From NCBI RefSeq assembly GCF_041505935.1, contig NZ_CP140110.1: a stretch of DNA of 64,000 bases; one strand, written 5' to 3'. The notes beneath the pieces are model-generated. The model did no database searches. It was given only the letters and a program-made list of their open reading frames with translations, and had not been told where the DNA came from. Within the stretch, counting starts at the first letter, position 1. Each line of letters starts with the position of its first letter. This DNA comes from Fervidobacterium_A thailandense (GTDB taxonomy: Bacteria > Thermotogota > Thermotogae > Thermotogales > Fervidobacteriaceae). A program made the position numbers and the translations under genes. Positions 35,222 to 42,237 of this stretch are shown here, piece by piece.

Positions 35222-35802
35222 TTTTCTGCCCCTTTCCCGAAAACGATGTCTGGAAAGTACAGCATATCACTTTCCTCCCAGATCAATACATTTCGATTCA
35301 CACTCGTCGGTGTTGGGTCAACGAACTCAAGCTTTGCCTCCCTGGGAATTCGGACCTTAAGTTGTGAGTTGGCCAGATTCGACAACTTCATCTTTCCAAG
35401 TCCAGCTTGGAACTTTCCATCCGAACGCTTGTGCACCAGCCCCGACAAAGTAACCCTCTCTGTGATTTCGAGGAGTGTGTCACGTGATGTCACCGTGGAT
35501 TCGACATCCACCACTCTCACCGTTTTACCAATCTCCTTGGAAATTGTCGAAAAGTAATCCTCGAAAGTTTTCCTGGAATTTTGGTTGTAATTCTTCAAAA
35601 AGTCGTCCCGCTTTTTCACGTCTTTGAATCTTAGACCGCTGAAAGTGGTCATAGTCGCAACGTCCGAAAAATCCATGACAATCTCCGTGTTATAATACTC
35701 TATCGAAAAGTTCCGCTTAACGAAAAACAGTGAGACGAAATCGATAAGTAGGAAAAAGACGAGCACGAATATCAGTACGTAAAACAGTGTCCTGTTATTC
35801 AC
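35218..35802 (-). CDS. Single-pass membrane protein of unknown function (DUF4897-like)
   Basis: A 194-residue protein with an N-terminal transmembrane helix (about residues 7-29) and an extracytoplasmic domain of mixed alpha/beta character (IEYYNTEIVMDFSDVATMTTF; TRDTLLEITERVTLSG). It may be the Thermotogota-specific DUF4897, but I assign this only from general resemblance. GTG start with AAAGGA upstream. Only 5 bp from trkH and coupled to the downstream gene by overlap. Confidence 0.7.
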   Translation of the reverse strand: MNNRTLFYVLIFVLVFFLLIDFVSLFFVKRNFSIEYYNTEIVMDFSDVATMTTFSGLRFKDVKKRDDFLKNYNQNSRKTFEDYFSTISKEIGKTVRVVDVESTVTSRDTLLEITERVTLSGLVHKRSDGKFQAGLGKMKLSNLANSQLKVRIPREAKLEFVDPTPTSVNRNVLIWEESDMLYFPDIVFGKGAEK

Positions 35803-35807
35803 AAGAA

Positions 35808-37313
35808 TCAGTCCTTTCTTGGTGCCGCACGGTTCTTCCGTGTGGTTGACTTACCCACAAGTTTAATATCCTCAACCAACTTGGCCACGCAGTATATGAT
35901 AATGAGGAATTCGAAGCGTCCAGTGAACATTCCCAACGTTAGCGTCCACATAGCGGTTAGCGGCATGTTCGGTGAGGTAACACCCGCCGATAAGCCTACA
36001 CCGTCCATAGCCGATGCGAACTCGAACATCGAACTGACCATATCGTACCCATGTAACATGAGTATGGTTGAACCGATAATGAAGGTCAGTATGTAGAGTG
36101 AAAGTACAAGTAGCGCTTCCCTGACGTTTTCAACGGAAAATTCCATTTGCTGTTCACCTTTGAACAGAATTATCTTTCTGATAGCCCCGCGGGGTAAGAG
36201 GAAGTTCTTAATCGCGTCCCTAATCGCGTTCACAATCACCCACAACCTGAATTGTTTAACACCACCGGAAGTCGAATCCATTCCTCCTCCCTCGATCATA
36301 AAGACGATAAGAAGGAAGATGAACGGAGAAAACGATAACCAACGTTTCTCGTTCAACGGCAGAGTTTGGAATCCGGTTCCGGTTATCGCTGAAACTAGTT
36401 GGAAAGTCACGTGTCGAAAAGCACTTCCGAGGTTCTTAAAGTAGCGTCCTGTCCCGTAAAGAGAAAGCACCACGCTACCAACCGTTATGGACACCACCAT
36501 TAGCCAAGGTTCACCGTTTCTTAACACCGCCCTCCAGTTTCCCTTCCAGAAGGCATAGTGCACACCAAAGCCTGTGGCGCCCAGGAACATTAAAACAATA
36601 ATCACAATCTCAGCGGCCAGGTTGTTGAATTCCCCAACACTTCCGTTCCGCGTTGAGAACCCACCCGTTGCGAGTGCCGTCATCGTATGGTTCAACGCAT
36701 CAAACATGCTAAGTCCTACAAGTCTCAACGCGATCGTACCAGCTAACGTGTAGGCAAAGTAGATGAGAATTATGATCTGTGCGGACCGACGTATGTTCGG
36801 TACCAGGTTATCCATCCTACCTTCGGCCTTGTAAAATCCAAGTCCCTTAGGACCGATAACCATCGCGAGCATCAAGAGTGCGAATCCCGCACCACCAACG
36901 TACTGCGTAAGTGAGCGCCAAAAGAGGATTAGTCTTGACACCTTAGTCACGTCACTGTACATTGTCAGACCGGTTGTTGTAAGTCCACTGACTGATTCGA
37001 AGATCGCCTGTGAGAACGTCAAACCTCCGACGGTTAGGTGTGGAATCGATGCGAGGAATGCGATCAACAACCAGGAAAAGACGGTTAGTACCGCTCCGTC
37101 TTTGTAGTTTATCGTTCCTATATCTTCTTCACGCACAAGTCTACCAAGCGCGTAAAGTATAACACAGATGGACGCAGTCAATACAAACCCGTAGACGTTA
37201 GTCACCTCTTCGGGATAAAAAAAACATAGTACAACAGGAAACAATGCGATGGCTGAGAATTGTAAAGCCAGTATAGAGAAAGCTTTGTAAATCTTCAAAT
37301 ACCGCCTTAGCAA
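35808..37313 (-). CDS. trkH: Potassium uptake protein TrkH
   Basis: A 501-residue K+ channel-like subunit with about ten helices and four pore loops, each with the selectivity-filter glycine: SGLTTTGLT, ALATGGFST, SAITGTGFQ and AMDGVGLSAG. These place it in the TrkH/KtrB family, which moves K+ inward under control of a cytoplasmic NAD-binding RCK ring. The longest frame begins TTG 37328, but GGAGGGG just inside it sits 6 nt before another TTG at 37313, which I prefer. Gated by the TrkA proteins encoded immediately upstream. Confidence 0.93.
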   Translation of the reverse strand: MLRRYLKIYKAFSILALQFSAIALFPVVLCFFYPEEVTNVYGFVLTASICVILYALGRLVREEDIGTINYKDGAVLTVFSWLLIAFLASIPHLTVGGLTFSQAIFESVSGLTTTGLTMYSDVTKVSRLILFWRSLTQYVGGAGFALLMLAMVIGPKGLGFYKAEGRMDNLVPNIRRSAQIIILIYFAYTLAGTIALRLVGLSMFDALNHTMTALATGGFSTRNGSVGEFNNLAAEIVIIVLMFLGATGFGVHYAFWKGNWRAVLRNGEPWLMVVSITVGSVVLSLYGTGRYFKNLGSAFRHVTFQLVSAITGTGFQTLPLNEKRWLSFSPFIFLLIVFMIEGGGMDSTSGGVKQFRLWVIVNAIRDAIKNFLLPRGAIRKIILFKGEQQMEFSVENVREALLVLSLYILTFIIGSTILMLHGYDMVSSMFEFASAMDGVGLSAGVTSPNMPLTAMWTLTLGMFTGRFEFLIIIYCVAKLVEDIKLVGKSTTRKNRAAPRKD

Positions 37314-37338
37314 CAACCACCCCTCCAAGATGTAAGCT

Positions 37339-37998
37339 TTATTCAGAAAAGTGTGAAAGAACTTCCATTTCCCGTCCGACCTTGCAGATGACGATCAAAT
37401 CATCGCCGGGCTCCAGTACGGTGTCCCCTTTGGGGATTATGTACTGATCCTTTCGAACTATTCCCGCTATCAAAACATCTTCCGGTAGATCTAACCGGCT
37501 GATGGGTAGCCGTGCGTAGCGGGAGCCCCAGTCTATGGAGACCCTCACCACGGTAGCTCCCTTGTCGGTAGTTTCACTTTCCAGTTCCGAAACAACCTGG
37601 TTTCCGAATAGAAGAGGTTCTATGTTTCTCATTATCAGGTCGGTAACCTTGAGTGTCCTTATACCAAACCGTGCAAAGATGTCCTCGTTTTCAGAGTTGT
37701 TGAGCAATGTGACCACGTGCCGTACACCGTAGTATTCCTGGACAAGCCTGGCTATGAAGAAATTCTTTCGGTCGCGCTCGGTCAAAAGTACGATTATGTC
37801 ATCCGGACCTATCTCGATCTCATCGAGAGTCTTTTTTGAAGAGCCGTCACCATGTACTATCACCGCGTTGAGTGTACGACTGTACTCGTTGCATAGCGCT
37901 TCATCCTTGTTGACAAAGTAAACGTTGTAACCTTCGGCTATCAACTTTTTTGCGAGGAAGTACGGTACACGTTCTCCACCGATGATTACAATCTTCAT
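37339..37998 (-). CDS. trkA: TrkA family K+ uptake regulator (RCK_N + RCK_C)
   Basis: A 219-residue RCK protein. The Rossmann RCK_N half starts MKIVIIGGERVPYFLAKKL and has NKDEALCNEYSRTLNAVIVHGDG; residues about 140-219 are an RCK_C domain (PEDVLIAGIVRKDQYIIPKGDTVLEPGDDLIVI). The usual GxGxxG loop is altered to GGERVP. It gates TrkH in response to nucleotides. Start and upstream stop overlap (ATGA), coupling it to a second, shorter RCK gene. Confidence 0.9.
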   Translation of the reverse strand: MKIVIIGGERVPYFLAKKLIAEGYNVYFVNKDEALCNEYSRTLNAVIVHGDGSSKKTLDEIEIGPDDIIVLLTERDRKNFFIARLVQEYYGVRHVVTLLNNSENEDIFARFGIRTLKVTDLIMRNIEPLLFGNQVVSELESETTDKGATVVRVSIDWGSRYARLPISRLDLPEDVLIAGIVRKDQYIIPKGDTVLEPGDDLIVICKVGREMEVLSHFSE

Positions 37999-38444
37999 TT
38001 ACTACCACCAACCACGTGTTCAACACCTTCCAAAATGCTGTGTTCAAAGCTTTCAATGGCCAAGGAAACCGGAGAAATCACCCTGATACCGGTGCGTTCG
38101 AAGAGCGGAACGTTCTCCCTGTCGTTTACCAACGATATGATGTTCGGGATTCCAAATATTTTCGCTCCCACGACGGAAACGAAATAGTTCGTCGCATCGT
38201 CTTCGGTCGTGACGATCAACAAATCTGCCTTTCCAGCTTTCGCACGTTCAAGGATTTCACGCTCCGTTGCATCGCCAACAACAGTGAACCCACCGTAATC
38301 TTCCGGGAGTTTCTCGAAACTTTCCGGGTTTTTATCTATCAGCGTCACATTGAAACCTATGCTCGAGAGTCTGGTTGCCAGCTCCAGACCTATCTTCCCA
38401 CAACCGACAACGACAACGTAAAATTGGTAATTAATCCGTGTCAA
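37995..38444 (-). CDS. TrkA-N (RCK_N only) domain protein
   Basis: A 149-residue NAD-binding RCK_N domain with an intact VVVVGCGKIGLELATRL motif and GDATEREILERAKAGKADLLIVTTEDDATN. It lacks the C-terminal RCK_C domain, so together with the next gene it resembles a TrkA with its two halves on separate chains, the first truncated. The TTG at 38444 is chosen because GAGGGGTGA precedes it; this overlaps the response regulator gene by 14 bp. Longer frames exist to 38480 without a ribosome site. Confidence 0.85.
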   Translation of the reverse strand: MTRINYQFYVVVVGCGKIGLELATRLSSIGFNVTLIDKNPESFEKLPEDYGGFTVVGDATEREILERAKAGKADLLIVTTEDDATNYFVSVVGAKIFGIPNIISLVNDRENVPLFERTGIRVISPVSLAIESFEHSILEGVEHVVGGSK

Positions 38445-39054
38445 TTTCTTCACCCCTCTTGTAACCGCGCTGCTCAACATCGAGGGCTCTCGCAGCGTTA
38501 AAGTGCCTCTGGGCCAGTTCCCTGTTGCCCCGCTTTTCGAGTAATTCGGCCATCAGGTAATGTGGGATTGGAGATGACGGCATCAACGAGAACATGACCC
38601 GGATGATCTGCTCAGCCTTATCAAGATCTCCGGAAAGATTTGAGTGAATGAACCCTTCCGCTTCTCTGAGATATTTTTCAAACGTGTCACGTTTCAGATC
38701 CAAAAGTCCCTTTATCTTTTTCCTCAGTTCATCCTGGGTGAACGGCTTGGCGAGAAAATCGATAGGACCGTAACGGCAAACTTCGGCTATGTCTTCCGGG
38801 GTCGCGTAAGCTGAGATGATCAGAACCGGAGTGAAAATACCTCTCAGTCGCAGTCGTTTGATGAACTCGATACCGTCCATTCCAGAGAGCTTGATGTCAG
38901 CCGTTATCAGGTCAAACCGTTCCTTGTCACATATTTTCAGCGCTTCTTCCGCACTCTCCGCTTCTTTTGGACTGCACTCGAAGAGGTTGGATATCATCTT
39001 TATCAAGAGTGTTCTGACATGCCTTTCATCGTCAACGACAAGTACGTCGATCAT
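38431..39054 (-). CDS. Response regulator receiver domain with C-terminal TPR-like region
   Basis: A 207-residue protein. Residues 1-118 form a receiver domain with acidic pocket D8/D9, phospho-acceptor D53 (TADIKLSGMDG), the signalling Ser/Thr in ISAYAT and Lys in AKPF. Instead of a DNA-binding output, residues about 120-200 are helical and TPR-like (DKAEQIIRVMFSLMPSSPIPHYLMAELLEKRGNRELAQRHFNAARAL), pointing to protein-protein output. No histidine kinase is nearby. First gene of the Trk operon, with GGAGGCGATGAA before the ATG. Confidence 0.9.
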   Translation of the reverse strand: MIDVLVVDDERHVRTLLIKMISNLFECSPKEAESAEEALKICDKERFDLITADIKLSGMDGIEFIKRLRLRGIFTPVLIISAYATPEDIAEVCRYGPIDFLAKPFTQDELRKKIKGLLDLKRDTFEKYLREAEGFIHSNLSGDLDKAEQIIRVMFSLMPSSPIPHYLMAELLEKRGNRELAQRHFNAARALDVEQRGYKRGEEIDTD

Positions 39055-39077
39055 TTCATCGCCTCCTCACCCATGCT

Positions 39078-39086
39078 ATTATACCA
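39078..39086 (-). promoter_or_regulatory. Extended -10 promoter of the response regulator-Trk operon
   Basis: TGGTATAAT on the minus strand, 23 bp before the ATG at 39054, so the leader is very short. No clear -35. All genes from here to pcm at 29.3 kb are packed without an obvious terminator. Confidence 0.7.
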
Positions 39087-39141
39087 CAAGTGTTGAATTG
39101 TTACTCACCTGAGCTCACCGGTCTAAGGATTCGAGGGCGAG

Positions 39142-39150
39142 TGGTATAAT
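39142..39150 (+). promoter_or_regulatory. Extended -10 promoter of the small membrane protein gene
   Basis: TGGTATAAT (in GTGGTATAAT), 49 bp before the GTG at 39200, diverging from the promoter at 39078. Confidence 0.65.
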
Positions 39151-39199
39151 TTGGGTAGAGCTCGAGCGTAATACGTCGACTGGAGGGGGGACGGGGGCT

Positions 39200-39478
39200 G
39201 TGCTGTACGTCGATATCCTCGCCGCGATGATAGTTGTTGTACTTATGGTGGCTGTGGTGTACGATTCGATCGTGATGCAGCAACGGGCTCTCGAAGAAGC
39301 CATCAGACAAGAAAAAGCCCAGATTATCGGAGAAAACATGTTTTGGCAGACCGTTTTGAACGACCCTTCCTTTCTTCAAAAGTTTCAGTCCACCTTTCAA
39401 GTGGACTTCTCAGTGAACATCGATGGCCATACGTACATCGTTACCATCAAGGCCTTGAAGTACACCAGACCCAAATGA
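39200..39478 (+). CDS. Small membrane-anchored protein, weakly pseudopilin-like
   Basis: A 92-residue protein: one hydrophobic helix at residues about 6-24, an alanine/glutamate-rich amphipathic helix, IIGENMFWQTV, and a short beta-rich end (VDFSVNIDGHTYIVTIKALKY). The helix followed by a 'GEN' segment recalls GspI/PilV minor pseudopilins, but there is no prepilin-peptidase site, so the resemblance is weak. GTG start behind GGAGGGGGGACGGGGG. It stands alone, with its own promoter, convergent with rex. Confidence 0.7.
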   Translation: MLYVDILAAMIVVVLMVAVVYDSIVMQQRALEEAIRQEKAQIIGENMFWQTVLNDPSFLQKFQSTFQVDFSVNIDGHTYIVTIKALKYTRPK

Positions 39479-39505
39479 AAAAAGGCCCCGGTGTGGAAAC
39501 CGGGG
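39478..39505 (-). terminator. Rho-independent terminator of hydCBA-rex
   Basis: Arms CCCCGGT / ACCGGGG with a 6-nt loop, followed leftward by CC and six T. Located 68 bp beyond the rex stop and touching the stop codon of the convergent small gene. Confidence 0.88.
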
Positions 39506-39572
39506 GTGGGAAGGTGTGGTGGCCGCTGTGAGGTCAAGTCCTCACTATGTGTATTATTCACCATCTTACCAT

Positions 39573-40253
39573 TTATCGAGCTTCAACTTCTTTTGAAGCT
39601 TCGGCATCTTTTTGTGCGAGCATGTGTTTTATTCCGAGGAGTCCACGTGTAATATCTTCATTTCTAACAATGACATCGTTCGGTACATCCAGGATACGGG
39701 AGGAGAAATTCCAAATCGCCTTTATACCGTAGCCAACCAACATGTCTGCAACCTCTTGAGCCGCGGACTCCGGTACGCAGATCGCCGCAATCCGTACACG
39801 GAACCGTCTCATCACCCTCGGAATATCCTTGAGTGGAAGTACCATTAATTCTCCAACCATCGTTCCAATCTTTTGCGGATCGTTGTCAAATATTGCCGCA
39901 ACTCGTGCGCCGATGTTTTTAAATCCCTTGTAATTTGCCAGCGCCTTGCCAAGATGCCCAGCTCCAATAATTATGATATTCTCCGTTTCCTTCGTTCCGA
40001 AAAGTTCGTCAAGTTCGTCGAGTAACTCAGAAATCTTGTAGCCGAGCTTTGGTTTTCCCGTTGAACGCAGATACGAGAAGTCCTTTCGTACCTGTTCCGG
40101 GGTGATCCGCAACATTTCTGCGATCTCCTCAGAGAGAACGTACTCACGCTTCTCTTCCAGAGCCAGCTGTGTTAGCAACGCGTGGTACAATTTAAGACGT
40201 TCAAACGTTGCTTTTGGAAACTTCAGTATCTCCTTTCTTTCTTCTAAGTTCAT
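39573..40253 (-). CDS. rex: Redox-sensing transcriptional repressor Rex
   Basis: A 226-residue repressor that senses the NADH/NAD+ ratio. The N-terminal winged helix contains LSEEIAEMLRITPEQVRKDFSYLRSTGKPKLGY, the usual Rex DNA-binding segment; the C-terminal Rossmann domain begins IIIIGAGHLGKALANY with VAAIFDNDPQKIG. ATG at 40253 is supported by GAGGTGGCG upstream, which places the first 53 bases inside the 3' end of hydA. As last gene of the hydrogenase operon it probably controls its own transcription as well as hyd. Confidence 0.94.
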   Translation of the reverse strand: MNLEERKEILKFPKATFERLKLYHALLTQLALEEKREYVLSEEIAEMLRITPEQVRKDFSYLRSTGKPKLGYKISELLDELDELFGTKETENIIIIGAGHLGKALANYKGFKNIGARVAAIFDNDPQKIGTMVGELMVLPLKDIPRVMRRFRVRIAAICVPESAAQEVADMLVGYGIKAIWNFSSRILDVPNDVIVRNEDITRGLLGIKHMLAQKDAEASKEVEAR

Positions 40254-42207
40254 CGAGCGCCACCTCTTTTATTTTTTCGATATTTGCTTCGTCTACTATT
40301 CTATCATTTACCACGACGTTTGGTGCCTTTCCGCAGTTCTCCACGCAGAAGGTTCCCTTAATTTCAAGATTCTTTGCCCACTCTTCTTTGTTCGTAAGTG
40401 AAATCAGTTGTTCTAAAAGTTCGTACGAACCTTTAGAGTAGCATGACGTACCAAGACAAACGCTAACTTTAACTTTCTCCGACTCTTCAGTTGGCAGTGG
40501 TAAAATATCGATTTCCGCTTCTTCCACCCTTTTCCTATGTTTGTAGTGGGTGTGCAATGTTTCGTGGCACTCGTGGCTCAGCGGTTGACCGAGGTACTTG
40601 TTGTACAGTTCGCGCATGTGGAAGTTTTCGGTTGGTGAAACGAGTACATCGATGCTGAGCGTGTCTCTGAGAATCTTGGCCCTTCTTAACCTTGTTCTGA
40701 CATCGTTCGGATACGGTTGTCCTCCACCACCGACGCAACCGTAATTACACGCCATGACTTCGACAACGTCCGCGTCGATGACACCATTCTTGATGTCATT
40801 GATCAACTTCCTTGCGTTACCCAATCCGAAGACTGCGTAACCTTTCACTACCCGACCGTTGTCAAGCTCGATTTCCGTCAGTTGAACCCCTTCCCTAACA
40901 GTCGTGGTCCTCACGTCTTTGACTTTTACCTTCTCTTCAATTACTTTCACAACGCTACCGAGAACCCCGCCGGTCTTTCCGAAGCTCAAACCGGACTGCG
41001 ATGACAAGCCGTACGGTCTGTCAAATGGGATGGGCTCAACTTTTCTCAAGTCAACACCTGTAGACTTGATCAGCTTTACAAGTTCCCTTGTGGTGAGGAC
41101 GATGTCGACGTCTCCTTTGAATTCTTCGCGTTCAGCCTCGAACTTTTTAGCTGTACAAGGCACGATCGAAACAAGAACGATGTCCTGAGGATTGACCCCT
41201 ATCTCGCGTGAGTAATATTTCTTGATGATCGCACCCAGGGCCATCTGCGGTGACTTTACGGTCGAGAGATTCGATAAATACTCAGGATAATATTGTTCTG
41301 CGAATTTCACCCACGCCGGACAACATGAAGTGAATTGCGGTAACTTTTCACCTTTTTCGAGTCTTTCGATGAACTCGTGGGCTTCCTCATAGGCAACCAG
41401 ATCCGCCGAGAAGGCAACGTCGAAAACCTTCTGGAATCCTATCATTTTCAGTACTGACACGATCCTACCGGCCATCGCTATGTCATCTTCCAGACCGAAC
41501 TCTTCCTGGAGTGAAGCCCTGACGGCTGGTGCGATCATACCTATGACGTACTTACCATCTTCGAGAGCTTTGTAAATCTTGTCCACGTCGTTCCTTATAG
41601 CCAGCGCACCGGTTGGACAGTAGGCAACACATTGACCGCAAAACACACATTCCGTATTCTCGAGTTTTTCTTCAAACGAAGGTAGAACCTGAGTTTCGAA
41701 TCCCCTGTAAGCGAAGTCTATTGCAGCTATTGATTGCATTTCGTCGCACGCGCGGACACAGTCACCGCACAGGATACATTTACCGTTATCCCTTATGATT
41801 ATTGAACCGGTGTCAACCACTTTTTTCTTCGATATCTTCTCGAATCTGTTCGTATTCAAGCCGAATTCTTGTGCATATTTCTGGAGCTTACATTTCCCGT
41901 TCATCTCGCATGTGGTACAGTCGCCATCGTGCGACGCCAACAACAGTTGGAGTATACCCTTGCGCATCTCGTATATCTTCGGTGTGTGCGTCTTAATTAC
42001 CATACCTTCCCTTGGTGCAAGTGTACAGGAGGTTACGATGTCCTTCCCATCGACCTCGACAAGACACATTCTACAGGCTCCGTAAATTGAAGCTTCTGAC
42101 AAGTAACACAGGTTTGGTATTTCGATTCCAACCTCTCTGAGTGCTTCCAAAACGTTACGCGCGTCATCGCGAATTTCAACTTCCTGGCCGTTCACGATTA
42201 TTTTCAT
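40201..42207 (-). CDS. hydA: NADH-dependent [FeFe]-hydrogenase, catalytic subunit HydA
   Basis: A 668-residue catalytic subunit of a trimeric HydABC hydrogenase, which in Thermotoga couples H2 formation to NADH and reduced ferredoxin. Clusters can be read in order: [2Fe-2S] (C34, C45, C48, C61), His-ligated [4Fe-4S] (H93, C97, C100, C106), two [4Fe-4S] (C144-C154 and C187-C197), H-cluster motifs TSCCPAW (293-299), VPCTAKKFE (349-357) and MACNYGCVGGGGQP (485-498), and a C-terminal thioredoxin-like [2Fe-2S] (C584, C589, C621, C625). L2 reads VPC where MPC is commoner. Good GGGAGGT site before the ATG. Confidence 0.97.
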   Translation of the reverse strand: MKIIVNGQEVEIRDDARNVLEALREVGIEIPNLCYLSEASIYGACRMCLVEVDGKDIVTSCTLAPREGMVIKTHTPKIYEMRKGILQLLLASHDGDCTTCEMNGKCKLQKYAQEFGLNTNRFEKISKKKVVDTGSIIIRDNGKCILCGDCVRACDEMQSIAAIDFAYRGFETQVLPSFEEKLENTECVFCGQCVAYCPTGALAIRNDVDKIYKALEDGKYVIGMIAPAVRASLQEEFGLEDDIAMAGRIVSVLKMIGFQKVFDVAFSADLVAYEEAHEFIERLEKGEKLPQFTSCCPAWVKFAEQYYPEYLSNLSTVKSPQMALGAIIKKYYSREIGVNPQDIVLVSIVPCTAKKFEAEREEFKGDVDIVLTTRELVKLIKSTGVDLRKVEPIPFDRPYGLSSQSGLSFGKTGGVLGSVVKVIEEKVKVKDVRTTTVREGVQLTEIELDNGRVVKGYAVFGLGNARKLINDIKNGVIDADVVEVMACNYGCVGGGGQPYPNDVRTRLRRAKILRDTLSIDVLVSPTENFHMRELYNKYLGQPLSHECHETLHTHYKHRKRVEEAEIDILPLPTEESEKVKVSVCLGTSCYSKGSYELLEQLISLTNKEEWAKNLEIKGTFCVENCGKAPNVVVNDRIVDEANIEKIKEVALDELRRKKGDTEVSKSNV

Positions 42208-42237
42208 CTTGATTACCTCCCCCGAAGCGTTGTGGCC

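Noticed and set aside
39486..39505. Hairpin as a terminator for the rightward small gene at 39200
   Set aside because: The T run exists only in the leftward direction, so it is assigned to rex; rightward termination is not supported.
41613..42090. Several opposite-strand frames over hydA and other conserved genes
   Set aside because: They mirror strongly conserved coding sequence, lack ribosome sites and encode no recognisable protein.
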